A DNA stretch of 64,000 bases from assembly GCF_037478005.1 (NCBI RefSeq), contig NZ_CP144164.1:3224001-3288000 (forward strand). The letters run 5' to 3'. This DNA comes from Alteromonas sp. M12. GTDB lineage: Bacteria > Pseudomonadota > Gammaproteobacteria > Enterobacterales > Alteromonadaceae. The stretch's first letter is position 1. The number at the start of each line of letters is the position of its first letter. Positions 38,509 through 47,088 of the stretch are shown here, piece by piece. The notes beneath the pieces were generated by a model. That model was not told where the DNA came from, searched no databases, and saw nothing but the letters and a program-made list of their open reading frames with translations. The position numbers and the translations under genes are program-made.

Positions 38509-38692
38509 ATAAACCAATAAGCTAGCACTTAACTTTCTACCCCGGCCTAGTAATCTATATCCCTTACATCTGCACATTGCCCCCTTACCCATTAATTGAG
38601 TAAATTGAACGAACCCTAGCCCCTGACATAAATACAAGCCAAGGCATATGTCACCTTTAACTTGTTAAGATTAGCACTATCTAGCCCTAAAT

Positions 38693-38748
38693 CTCTGATT
38701 GGCAGTCTCTGGTTGGCAATCTCAGGTTGGCAATTCCTGGTTCGCAAC
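38693..38748. repeat. Four-copy 14-bp tandem repeat
   Basis: Successive units are CTCTGATTGGCAGT, CTCTGGTTGGCAAT, CTCAGGTTGGCAAT and TCCTGGTTCGCAAC. The inner two differ by one base; the outer units are more diverged. Non-coding, between convergent units. Confidence 0.75.
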
Positions 38749-38974
38749 ATTAGTAGCGAGTTTTACTTAGTATCACTCACTTTAACTATCTACTGAATAG
38801 GCTACTACGGGCTAAAAATGGTGCAGAAATGAGAATATCATCCTGCATGCGCTTTATGCTATGAAATGCTATTGCGGGGCTTTAATAGCGCCTATACGTC
38901 CGCCCTGCCTTTTAAACAAGCTTAACAATATAAGCTTTGAGTAGGATGACAGGCTAAAAACGCAGCACAAACGA

Positions 38975-39009
38975 AAAAGGCGAGGAAACTTAATGTTTCC
39001 TCGCCTTTT
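38975..39009. terminator. Strong bidirectional intrinsic terminator
   Basis: A perfect 15-bp stem (AAAAGGCGAGGAAAC / GTTTCCTCGCCTTTT) with a 5-nt loop between convergent transcription units. A and T runs flank both arms, so it works in both directions. Confidence 0.88.
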
Positions 39010-39128
39010 ACCAGTGAATGCTGCTACACGGATTAATATAGCCGCGATAGAAAGCAATTGTGTCTACTTAACAACCTATTGGGGATTTTGCAATGTGTCC
39101 TTCTAAGTCATTAACAAGCATTCAAACT

Positions 39129-40769
39129 CTAATGCTTGTTTCTTTTTTTACTGACATGGGTTGCTAGTGGTTTGTCACCGCGCAAATCCTTAACTAAAGT
39201 TGCATTTTTAGCGCGTAAAAGCGCAACTACCTCTGCATTCTCAGGCGCAGCTATAACATTGTTACTTTCATTAGGATCATTCTCTAAATCAAATAACTCT
39301 TCATAAATAGGCTTTTCGCCATTTATGGAAGCAACGCTCATATTGGCATACGACTGATCTTTTTTCTTGTCAAAATAGCGAATGTATTTCCACTTCTGAG
39401 TGCGAACCCCTTCCATGCGCGGGTAATTTTGAATTGTCATCATATTTTCAAGGAACAGTTCTTGACGCCAATATTTATGGGCTTTTATAGCGCTATTTTC
39501 CAGCATAAGGGGCTTTAGACTCTGTCCTTGCATTTCACTTGGGATTTCATTATTGGTTAAATCCAGCAATGTAGGAGCGATATCTACAAGTGCTACCAAC
39601 TCATTGCTTTCATTTGCTTTTTTATGCTTAATTCTTGGGTCATAAACCACTAACGGCACTCTTACAGACGGTTCGTATAAATGCACTTTTCCGCCTAAAC
39701 CAAATTGGCCATGCATAAGACCGTGATCAGAGGTAAAGACAATAATAGTGTTATCCGCTATTCCTTGTTCATCAAGGTGGACCAACAACTTGCCAATTAA
39801 CTTATCAATACCAGAAATGGCCTGCATTTCTCTTATTTTCCGCTCTTTTAATGCTTTTGGCGTTTTAACGTAGTCGTAACCTCGATTAAATTTGCCGTTG
39901 TATACATTTTTAGGAATTTTAGGGGATCTTATGTCTTTTTGTGCAACATAGGTTTCAGGCAGCTTTATTTCATCTATTTGATCTCTGTAAGCGGTTTTAT
40001 AAAGATCTAAATCAGTCTCTCGCAACTCCATTCTAGATGTACTGTTACCATGGGGAACATTAAAATTAATCATCAACGCAAATGGTTTGTCCGTTGGCCT
40101 ACTATCAAGGAAACTGTAGCCTGCTTTGAATGCTTCATTGGGCTCCATGAAGTTATCTAAACCTTCTTCCAAAATCTCAACTTGTGTGTCCGCTTGGGCA
40201 TTTTTAAAAATAGCGTGTTTTTTTCGCTCTTTTGGATAAAAACCTAAGTGCCCATGACTGGCATACCAATAATCAAAGCTTTTATCCATTACACCGCTAT
40301 CATAGCCAATTTTACCAGCCTCGTTTTTTCCTACTGGTGTATGGTTTTTGCCAATCCAACCAACAAAGTAACCCGCTTCTTTCAAAAGCATTGGATAAGT
40401 TTGCGACCACGCTTCTTCTGTCATACTGCTTTTAGAATTGAAGTTAATACCATGACGACGTTCGTATAACCCAGTTAATAAACTCGTGCGGCTTGGGGTG
40501 CAAACTGCGCTGGTCGCAAAACTCTTGGAAAACACAGTGCCATTTTCAGCTAAGTTATCAATATTAGGCGTTTGTATAACGGGATGGCCTTCATATCCAG
40601 TTACACCAGCCCGCATATCATCAGCTAAAATGACAATAACATTTGGTTTTGTTGCAGCTTGAAAATCGACATCTTTGTTTAGGGTATTTTCGCTATCGCT
40701 ATTTGAGCTGCATCCTGCAATCCCTAGCGCTAAGGAAATACCAAAATATATCAATGGGTTCCGATTCAT
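39129..40769 (-). CDS. S1-type sulfatase (CTPSR), lipoprotein, divergent subgroup
   Basis: 546 aa. Lipobox IAGC (Cys20). KPNVIVILADDMRAGVTGYE opens the domain; the MRAG in place of MGxGD marks a different subgroup, of the kind seen in iduronate- or choline-sulfatase-like enzymes. Formylglycine site CTPSR at Cys90, then TSLLTGLYERRHGIN. INFNVPHGN and FTSDHGLMHGQFG (His in place of Asn) support this. Ends in a basic KKRNKH. 154 nt after the sulfatase at 40924; probably the last gene of the run from 46611. Shows no close paralogue in the window. Confidence 0.92.
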   Translation of the reverse strand: MNRNPLIYFGISLALGIAGCSSNSDSENTLNKDVDFQAATKPNVIVILADDMRAGVTGYEGHPVIQTPNIDNLAENGTVFSKSFATSAVCTPSRTSLLTGLYERRHGINFNSKSSMTEEAWSQTYPMLLKEAGYFVGWIGKNHTPVGKNEAGKIGYDSGVMDKSFDYWYASHGHLGFYPKERKKHAIFKNAQADTQVEILEEGLDNFMEPNEAFKAGYSFLDSRPTDKPFALMINFNVPHGNSTSRMELRETDLDLYKTAYRDQIDEIKLPETYVAQKDIRSPKIPKNVYNGKFNRGYDYVKTPKALKERKIREMQAISGIDKLIGKLLVHLDEQGIADNTIIVFTSDHGLMHGQFGLGGKVHLYEPSVRVPLVVYDPRIKHKKANESNELVALVDIAPTLLDLTNNEIPSEMQGQSLKPLMLENSAIKAHKYWRQELFLENMMTIQNYPRMEGVRTQKWKYIRYFDKKKDQSYANMSVASINGEKPIYEELFDLENDPNESNNVIAAPENAEVVALLRAKNATLVKDLRGDKPLATHVSKKRNKH

Positions 40770-40923
40770 TCGCTTTCCTTTATTTTAGTTAGCCCTTGCT
40801 TGCTTTTTACTTGGTTGCGTTAAGGAAACCTGAGGAAGTAAATAGCATGGGGATCTTAATTTAGTTTGAGAGTATGGAGCATAGATTATTGGTCAAACCA
40901 TATGCCCCATATTGAAATAACAA

Positions 40924-42795
40924 TTATGATTTATACTTATCCGTTGTGACTAAGAAATTGTTATCGTCGATGAGTACAAATAAATAAGCATCATACTCTT
41001 CAGGAATGCCTCCTGAAATCATCAATTCTTGTTGATTAATTTCTACCGGTACTTTTTTATAAGTAATAAATTTCTTACCCCTTTTTTTATTACCTTTTGT
41101 CTTAGCGATTTCTAACAGTAAATAAGCTTCTTTTACCTTAGTTTTACCCGTCACTAATTTAACCGTAGCAACTCGACTTTTCTTATTGAAATTACTTGAA
41201 GCTACCTCAGGCACCAATAATCGAGTTGGTCCGTTGGCCTCATGAGCGGGATTTAATTTTGGAAAAATTGCATTATTTTCTGTTAATAATTGGTCCAAGT
41301 TTTGTGATAGTTCTTTCACTACATCCGCATATTCAGGAGATTGTATGAGGTTGTTCTTCTCTTCGATATCAAAACGCTTACCGTCTTTGTATAAGCGATA
41401 CAACGAATATGAATTATCTAAGTGATGTAAAGTTAGCTTAAAATCACCCTCACGAATGGCACTTTGCATGGTGTCATCACTATTGTGAGGGAAATGCCAA
41501 AACAAGTTTTTGCGTACTTCACCATTATCAAAAGTTGCTTGCTTATTTTCGTCTTGAAGTACAGGCGATAAATTAAGTCCACTTAACTTTTCTTTTTCCA
41601 TTTTAGGAATGGTTGAATTAGTTAAGGCTAGAATTGTTGGATAATAATCAAGCTGATTTACAATCCCATGATGATTTACATTCTTTTTAACTGTGGGTCC
41701 GGTCACGACCATAGGAACTCTTATACCGCCTTCCTCTGTATGCTTTTTACCCATATCTAACGGCAAGTTGTCGGTGATAATTTCAGGTCCAGACTTCTCT
41801 GCTCCGCCGTTATCAGAGGATAGGAAAATATAGGTTGTCTCGATTAACTTTTTACCTGGATTACGAGGGTCATCAGTTTGTTCGAGTAAGGACACCAAAC
41901 GACCTAAACTCCAGTCAACGGTTGTCACCATTGCACCATAATACGGATTAGTTTGACCTGCTGTTGTTACCGGATCTGGAGTAGTTGGAAATGGTATCCC
42001 CAGTTTGTCAGTGTAGTACTCAAGCAAAGCTTTATTCTTGGTAACAATTGGTGTGTGCACCATCCAATGCGCTAAATAAAGAAAAAACGGCTCATCTTTA
42101 TTTTCTTGGACAAAGTTCAATGCGTTTTCTGTCACTAAATCCAGTGGGTAAGAAATACCGTCAGGATGCTTTTCGCTGTACGGAGGATATTTCTCTTCGC
42201 TAAGCGGAAATTGTGCATTATCAAAATCTTTATGACGCTGTTTACTGTTGGAGTGGACGCCTCTTTTGTCAAATGAAAAATCAAAGCCCGCTGTTGTAGG
42301 TGCATTACTCGCATAATGCCCTAAGTGCCACTTGCCTACATGGCCTGTTTTATAACCGTTTGCTTTTAACGCATCCGCCAATGTTAAAACATCATCCGCA
42401 AGGTGATCGTTAAAATAAGGTTCGATCAGTTGACTGCGTCTATTTTGAGGTGTTGGAATTCCTGCACCTAAAACGTGAGTAAGGTTGGTTTTTGCAGGAT
42501 GCTGACCGGATAACAAACCTCCTCTAGACGGTGCACAAGTTGGTGCCGAAGAATAGGCTTGCGTAAAATTCATACCTTTTTTCGCTAGCGCCAACATATT
42601 GGGTGTCTCCCAAGGCGTTGGTTCATCGATATCATTGAGCTGGCTATCTTGCCAACCCAAATCATCCACGTAAAAAACAATAATATTGGGTTTTATCAGC
42701 TCAGATTTCTCATCAATAGCCGTTTCCACTGAAGAACACGACGATAAACTCATCAGCATTGAAAAACCAAAAGAAGCAAGAATGATTTTTTTCAT
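40924..42795 (-). CDS. S1-type sulfatase (CAPSR), lipoprotein, with C-terminal accessory domain
   Basis: 623 aa. Lipobox LSSC (Cys20). KPNIIVFYVDDLGWQD opens the domain. Formylglycine site CAPSR at Cys87 in SSAPTCAPSRGGLLSG. VGKWHLGHYAS and LSSDNGGAEKSG follow. The C-terminal domain has basic loop KTKGNKKRGKKF and ends YLFVLIDDNNFLV. Very close to the sulfatase at 28683, but lipid-anchored rather than with a plain signal, which could place duplicate activities in different compartments. Starts 9 nt after the GH29 stop, so the pair is tightly coupled. Confidence 0.93.
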   Translation of the reverse strand: MKKIILASFGFSMLMSLSSCSSVETAIDEKSELIKPNIIVFYVDDLGWQDSQLNDIDEPTPWETPNMLALAKKGMNFTQAYSSAPTCAPSRGGLLSGQHPAKTNLTHVLGAGIPTPQNRRSQLIEPYFNDHLADDVLTLADALKANGYKTGHVGKWHLGHYASNAPTTAGFDFSFDKRGVHSNSKQRHKDFDNAQFPLSEEKYPPYSEKHPDGISYPLDLVTENALNFVQENKDEPFFLYLAHWMVHTPIVTKNKALLEYYTDKLGIPFPTTPDPVTTAGQTNPYYGAMVTTVDWSLGRLVSLLEQTDDPRNPGKKLIETTYIFLSSDNGGAEKSGPEIITDNLPLDMGKKHTEEGGIRVPMVVTGPTVKKNVNHHGIVNQLDYYPTILALTNSTIPKMEKEKLSGLNLSPVLQDENKQATFDNGEVRKNLFWHFPHNSDDTMQSAIREGDFKLTLHHLDNSYSLYRLYKDGKRFDIEEKNNLIQSPEYADVVKELSQNLDQLLTENNAIFPKLNPAHEANGPTRLLVPEVASSNFNKKSRVATVKLVTGKTKVKEAYLLLEIAKTKGNKKRGKKFITYKKVPVEINQQELMISGGIPEEYDAYLFVLIDDNNFLVTTDKYKS

Positions 42796-42804
42796 TATGA
42801 AGCC

Positions 42805-44706
42805 TTATTCTACAATTGGAGTTAAATGAATAGCTCGAAGGTTAATGCCACCACCAATAACCTTACCTTTAGGTGTAACAGTAATTGATTGTTTACCTTG
42901 TTGAAGCGTTACTACGCCCACTTCGTCCGTGCGGTAGCGATATAATGTTTTGCCTTTTCCTTGACGTTTAGAGTTTTTACGCTCACCAGTATCAAGTGCT
43001 TGCATCATCAAAATTTCACCGTTAAATGAAAATACCCATTCACTAAAATCAACTACGTCATCGGCTGAATACTCAACCTCTATAAAGTAATCGCCCGGCT
43101 CAGCCACATCAACTTTCCACTCACCTTTGCCATTATCTGTCCAATTCAATAAGTTGTTTGCATAATTCCAATCACCAAACTTCTGCATCCAGCGAATTTC
43201 TTTTTTCACACAACCTTCACAGTTAGCAAAAACCGAATTAATAGTGGTTTTGATGCTTGGATCGATACCAATAGTGGTATCGACTTCAGGTTCACCGTCT
43301 AATTCAACAACAATAACAGGAACGAGAGAATCCGGTTTATCCATTGCTAATGTGAAGCTTGTCCAACCATTATCCTGCTTAGAATAGGTTACCTCACCTT
43401 CATCGCTACCGAATAAGCCTGCCATAAATCCAGGTTCTTCAGCATTTAATAAGCGAGCCGAAGTAATTTGGTTTTTTAATCCAGCTAAGTGGATTTGATC
43501 ATTTTCAGGCCAGTCAAAAACATGCAAATATAGCTTGTTGCCTTTAACTGTAATATCTCCCCAAGCTTGTGCTCTGCCCCACGGAGAACCTTTAGCGCCA
43601 TAAATCGTTTCACCACTATGCTCCAACCATTTTCCTGCTCTACGTAGGCCTTTAGCTGCCATTTCTGGTACTTCGCCATTACCTTTAGGCCCAATATTCA
43701 ACATATAATTACCACCACGGGCGACTGTTGAAATTAAGCGGTGTAAAATTTCTGTACCCGACTTCCAGTTTTTGTCGTACCAAGCATCCCCCCAACTGTT
43801 GTTGGTTGTATCAATGGTTTCCCAAAGACCAGGGTGATTTACCTGAGACAAACTGTGATCACCTAGTGTAGAAAAGTCGCCTACACCATTACCTATGCGG
43901 CTGTTTATCATTGCCTTGGGTTGCAAACTGCGTGTTAAATCAACTAGTTTTTGAGATTGCTCCTTCGTCATATCGCCAGGGGTGTCGAACCAAACTGTCC
44001 GAATGGGACCGTATTCAGTCAATAATTCAGTTACTTGAGGAATGACTTTACGCTCAAAATACTCTGTGAAATCGCCTTCTTGCTTTTCCGATGACCAAGG
44101 AATACTCGCGCTACCTTGTTCGTACCAATCCTGCATTTGCGAATAATAAAAGCCCAAACCTATACCAGCTTCTGCACAAGCGTCAGCCAATTCTTTTAAA
44201 GGATCGCGTTTATACGGACTTGCATCTTCAATATCATAAGTGCTGCTTTTAGAGTGATACATTGCAAAGCCTTCATGATGCTTAGCGGTAATCACAATGT
44301 TTTTCATGCCAGCATCAACTGCAAGCTGGACAATCGCTTTTGCGTCGAACTCAGTGGGATTAAATTGTTTTGCTAATTCTTTATATTCTTCTTTAGGAAT
44401 ATCAGCAACTCGGCCCGACATAAGCCATTCAGAAATTCCATAGTAGGTTTTTCCTTTCCACTCACCCGCTGGAATTGAAAATAATCCCCAGTGAATAAAC
44501 ATAGAATATTTGTCTTGTGCGAACCATTCACCGCGCTCAGCATTGGCATGTTTAGCCTTGTCGATTGCACTGTCGCCCCACAATTCATCCATGGATTGAT
44601 TAGCTTCAACGTTGTTGTCTTGTGCATAAACTGAGACCGACATCACGCTAGAAAGAAGTAATGCGCTGGCGATTGAAACTGCGAGCTTTTGTCTAATTAA
44701 TTTCAT
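42805..44706 (-). CDS. GH29 alpha-L-fucosidase with C-terminal carbohydrate-binding-like domain
   Basis: 633 aa, signal peptide about 1-28 (SVSVYAQD). Classic GH29 blocks: YSMFIHWGLFSIPAGEW, ITAKHHEGFAMYHS, GLGFYYSQMQDWYE, and nucleophile in IRTVWFDTPGD (Asp241). Then NYMLNIGPKGNGEVPE. After about residue 480 a separate beta domain follows (GDWNYANNLLNWTDNGKGEW ... GDYFIEVEYSADD), resembling carbohydrate-binding or lectin-type sandwiches. It differs in length and motifs from the other GH29 enzyme here, so linkage preferences probably differ. Operon position between two sulfatases suits stepwise desulfation and defucosylation. Confidence 0.93.
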   Translation of the reverse strand: MKLIRQKLAVSIASALLLSSVMSVSVYAQDNNVEANQSMDELWGDSAIDKAKHANAERGEWFAQDKYSMFIHWGLFSIPAGEWKGKTYYGISEWLMSGRVADIPKEEYKELAKQFNPTEFDAKAIVQLAVDAGMKNIVITAKHHEGFAMYHSKSSTYDIEDASPYKRDPLKELADACAEAGIGLGFYYSQMQDWYEQGSASIPWSSEKQEGDFTEYFERKVIPQVTELLTEYGPIRTVWFDTPGDMTKEQSQKLVDLTRSLQPKAMINSRIGNGVGDFSTLGDHSLSQVNHPGLWETIDTTNNSWGDAWYDKNWKSGTEILHRLISTVARGGNYMLNIGPKGNGEVPEMAAKGLRRAGKWLEHSGETIYGAKGSPWGRAQAWGDITVKGNKLYLHVFDWPENDQIHLAGLKNQITSARLLNAEEPGFMAGLFGSDEGEVTYSKQDNGWTSFTLAMDKPDSLVPVIVVELDGEPEVDTTIGIDPSIKTTINSVFANCEGCVKKEIRWMQKFGDWNYANNLLNWTDNGKGEWKVDVAEPGDYFIEVEYSADDVVDFSEWVFSFNGEILMMQALDTGERKNSKRQGKGKTLYRYRTDEVGVVTLQQGKQSITVTPKGKVIGGGINLRAIHLTPIVE

Positions 44707-44837
44707 TGCGATTCCTATAATTTATATATTTGTTACTTGCTGTTTCTTAGGTCCCTAAACTATTTTTACCTGAACTAAAAGTTATGAGTTTAGTTTTGTC
44801 CTACTGGTTCGAAACAACCGATTTAATTGTGAATAAT

Positions 44838-46241
44838 TTACTGTCTTAGTGCCGAGAATGTCGACGGATTAGGCGATACTGGCAATGTTTCATTCCACGC
44901 TATTGCCAGGCCTTTTAATTTTTTAACGATTTCCGGATATTGATTTGCAACATTCATCGTTTCAGCGCGATCTCTCATAACATTGTATAATTCGACACGG
45001 CTTTCATGTTGAAAATAGAATAACTTCCAAGGACCTTCACGCACTGCTAGCATTGGTTTTTTGCCTGATTTTTTGCCATATTGCCACTGCCAGTACAAAG
45101 GTTTTTCACGGGTCAAGGTAGCACCTTTTAGAAGTGGCAGAATGCTCTGTCCATCGGGTTGGTAACCTCGAGGTAATTTTGCACCGGCAACTTCTGCAAA
45201 AGTGGGCAATAAGTCAACAGCAGTTACGACAGTTTCAGTATCGACTCGCCCTGCGGGCACGTTAGCGGGCCAGCGTACTAAGAATGGTACGCGTAAACCG
45301 CCTTCATAAGTGTCGCGCTTTTGTCCGCGCAAACCTGCGGTTTTACCAACACTGAAATAGGTGCCTAAGGGATCAATACCTTCTACTTTTCCGTCGGGAT
45401 CTATATGGTGAAAGTGTTTACTCTTCGACCCAGTAACTTCTGGGCCATTATCACTAGAAAATACTATTAATGTATTTTCTGCTAAATCTAATTCGTCTAA
45501 CAAGTTCAGTATTTTTCCAATACGCTGGTCAGCGCCATCAACGACAGCTGCATAAACTTGATCTTGCTCGTTCAAATGGGTGTATTTTGCCATTGAATCA
45601 TGTGGCGGATAATGAGGCGTATGTGTTTCATGGATCCATAAATTAATAAAGAAAGGTACGTCTTTATTGCGCTTAATGAAATCCGTCGCATCATCATATA
45701 ATTTAAAAGTATCGGTTTGTGGGCCTGGACCATTAAATACGGCTGCTTCGTCGTATCCATACTCAGTAGGTAGTGGTGCATCTTTAATATTACGATTGGT
45801 CAAATGCCACTTACCGAAGTGCGCAGTTTTATAGCCCGCCTGTTGCAGAACTCTAGGCATAGTGACTACGCTTTTATCAAGCCAATCAGGCATCGCAAAA
45901 TTATCGTGGTGTTCGAAGGTAGCAAAGTGACGATGTACGCTGTTTCTTGCAGGATATTGACCGGTTAAAACCGCGGCTCGACTAGGAGAACAGACAGGAT
46001 TAGACACACTAAATTGATAAAACTCAGAACCTTCATTGGCTAATCGATCGATATTTGGTGTACGAATGTCTGGATGCCCATGTTTGCTGATATCCCCCCA
46101 ACCTAAATCATCTGCGAAAATAAAAATAATATTTGGTTTTTCGGCCTGAGTCGCCGATTCCATGCTATTAGCAGCAAAAGATGCTGATGCGATACAGGTC
46201 CCAACAACCGCAACTAAGAGTTTTATTTTATTAAATATCAC
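44838..46241 (-). CDS. S1-type sulfatase (CSPSR), secreted
   Basis: 467 aa, signal peptide about 1-23 (IASASFA). KPNIIFIFADDLGWGD opens the domain. Formylglycine site CSPSR at Cys84 in SNPVCSPSRAAVLTG. WIHETHTPHYPPHD and FSSDNGPEVTGSK follow. Pairs with the sulfatase at 15317 (near-identical active-site surroundings), but here with a cleavable signal rather than a lipobox. First sulfatase after the EF-hand gene; a hairpin lies between them. Followed 131 nt later by GH29. Confidence 0.93.
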   Translation of the reverse strand: MIFNKIKLLVAVVGTCIASASFAANSMESATQAEKPNIIFIFADDLGWGDISKHGHPDIRTPNIDRLANEGSEFYQFSVSNPVCSPSRAAVLTGQYPARNSVHRHFATFEHHDNFAMPDWLDKSVVTMPRVLQQAGYKTAHFGKWHLTNRNIKDAPLPTEYGYDEAAVFNGPGPQTDTFKLYDDATDFIKRNKDVPFFINLWIHETHTPHYPPHDSMAKYTHLNEQDQVYAAVVDGADQRIGKILNLLDELDLAENTLIVFSSDNGPEVTGSKSKHFHHIDPDGKVEGIDPLGTYFSVGKTAGLRGQKRDTYEGGLRVPFLVRWPANVPAGRVDTETVVTAVDLLPTFAEVAGAKLPRGYQPDGQSILPLLKGATLTREKPLYWQWQYGKKSGKKPMLAVREGPWKLFYFQHESRVELYNVMRDRAETMNVANQYPEIVKKLKGLAIAWNETLPVSPNPSTFSALRQ

Positions 46242-46281
46242 TAATTATTCCCCTACACCACTTTAGCTAGATGAGTTGTTA

Positions 46282-46316
46282 AAATAAGGCCATTGATTTC
46301 AACAATGGCCTTATTT
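46282..46316 (-). terminator. Hairpin between EF-hand and sulfatase genes
   Basis: A perfect 14-bp stem (AAATAAGGCCATTG / CAATGGCCTTATTT) with a 7-nt loop. On the minus strand it is followed by TTTTAACAAC. Terminates or attenuates transcription after the EF-hand gene. Confidence 0.75.
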
Positions 46317-46335
46317 ATTCAGATACCGCTATTTA

Positions 46336-46611
46336 CTACTTATTTTTATTCTTTTTCTTTTTCTTCGATTGCGCTGCAAACTCTTCTGAGCTTAGGAACC
46401 CATCTTCATCAATGTCTAATCGTGCAAAACGCTTAGGTCCATTTTTAGGTTTCTTGATATTCGCCGAGTACTCTTCTACTGACAATTTACCGTCAGAATT
46501 AGCATCGATCTTACTAAACCTACTTTTTTTAGCGTGTGACTCTGTAGAAATAGCAAATAATAGTGCCGTTACAAGTACGCTTGATAACGCTGTTCTTAAA
46601 ACATTTTTCAT
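46336..46611 (-). CDS. Small periplasmic EF-hand protein with lysine-rich tail
   Basis: 91 aa from the ATG with a strong AGAGGA site 9 nt upstream; an ATG 57 nt earlier has none. Signal peptide to SHA (27), no lipobox. EF-hand loops DANSDGKLSVEE (36-47) and DIDEDGFLSSEE (66-77) are separated by NIKKPKNGPKRFARL, the same linker as in the EF-hand lipoprotein at 3494. The tail SKKKKKNKNK is basic. First gene upstream of sulfatase-GH29-sulfatase-sulfatase, with a promoter region like that of its paralogue. Probably a Ca2+-binding accessory of the pathway; function not known. Confidence 0.87.
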   Translation of the reverse strand: MKNVLRTALSSVLVTALLFAISTESHAKKSRFSKIDANSDGKLSVEEYSANIKKPKNGPKRFARLDIDEDGFLSSEEFAAQSKKKKKNKNK

Positions 46612-46842
46612 GGTGACATCCTCTTTAATTAACTTTTTAGTGGAACCTTCAAATTGGTGACAATTCACCTGTCACCATATAACTTCTTAAGTACATCTAA
46701 ACTGCCAAGCTCAACGTAGATTCAAAGGTCAAATATGCGAATATATAAATTCTTATATTTCACTTTCGACTTCTCTTGCAACAACTTCTTGCATTAAAGC
46801 TAGAAAAGTTTTGATAACATTAGATTAACACAATAAAATCTC

Positions 46843-46871
46843 GCATGTAAAAACTTATTTTATATATAAAT
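46843..46871. promoter_or_regulatory. Candidate regulon box upstream of the second EF-hand gene
   Basis: GCATGTAAAAACTTATTT then TATATATAAAT, with GATTAACACAA about 20 nt before it. It aligns over its full length with 4005-4033, upstream of the other EF-hand gene. Rest of the gap: no gene. Confidence 0.45.
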
Positions 46872-47038
46872 GCAATAAAGATATTGAAGTTTTAGGTAGA
46901 ACGCTCAGATTCAACCAGTATTCATTAGGAATAACGTATTTTTATGCTATTCATAAATTGATAATCTGGTGAGGTTTGTAGCTGTTGAATCTTTGTTAAA
47001 AACGACTAAAGATGCTATCTTTTTGTTCATCAATAAAA

Positions 47039-47069
47039 TTTACATTTAAATATAAATTTAAAATGTAAA
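47039..47069. promoter_or_regulatory. Candidate operator upstream of a plus-strand sulfatase
   Basis: An inverted repeat, TTTACATTT ... AAATGTAAA, with 13 nt between arms. It resembles the GTTTACATG/ATGTAAAC elements of the receptor-gene operator. It ends 19 nt before the sulfatase start. Confidence 0.45.
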
Positions 47070-47088
47070 CATGCAGGACTCTCTTAAT

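Larger units (their letters stand above)
38470..39128. other. Gene-free stretch between convergent units
   Basis: No credible gene. It contains a weak hairpin after the PEP-CTERM gene, a 14-bp tandem repeat (38693-38748), and a strong bidirectional terminator (38975-39009). A 62-codon minus frame spanning that terminator was rejected. Confidence 0.6.

Noticed and set aside
38869..39057. 62-codon minus-strand ORF between convergent units
   Set aside because: It runs straight through a perfect 15-bp terminator stem, so coding is unlikely.
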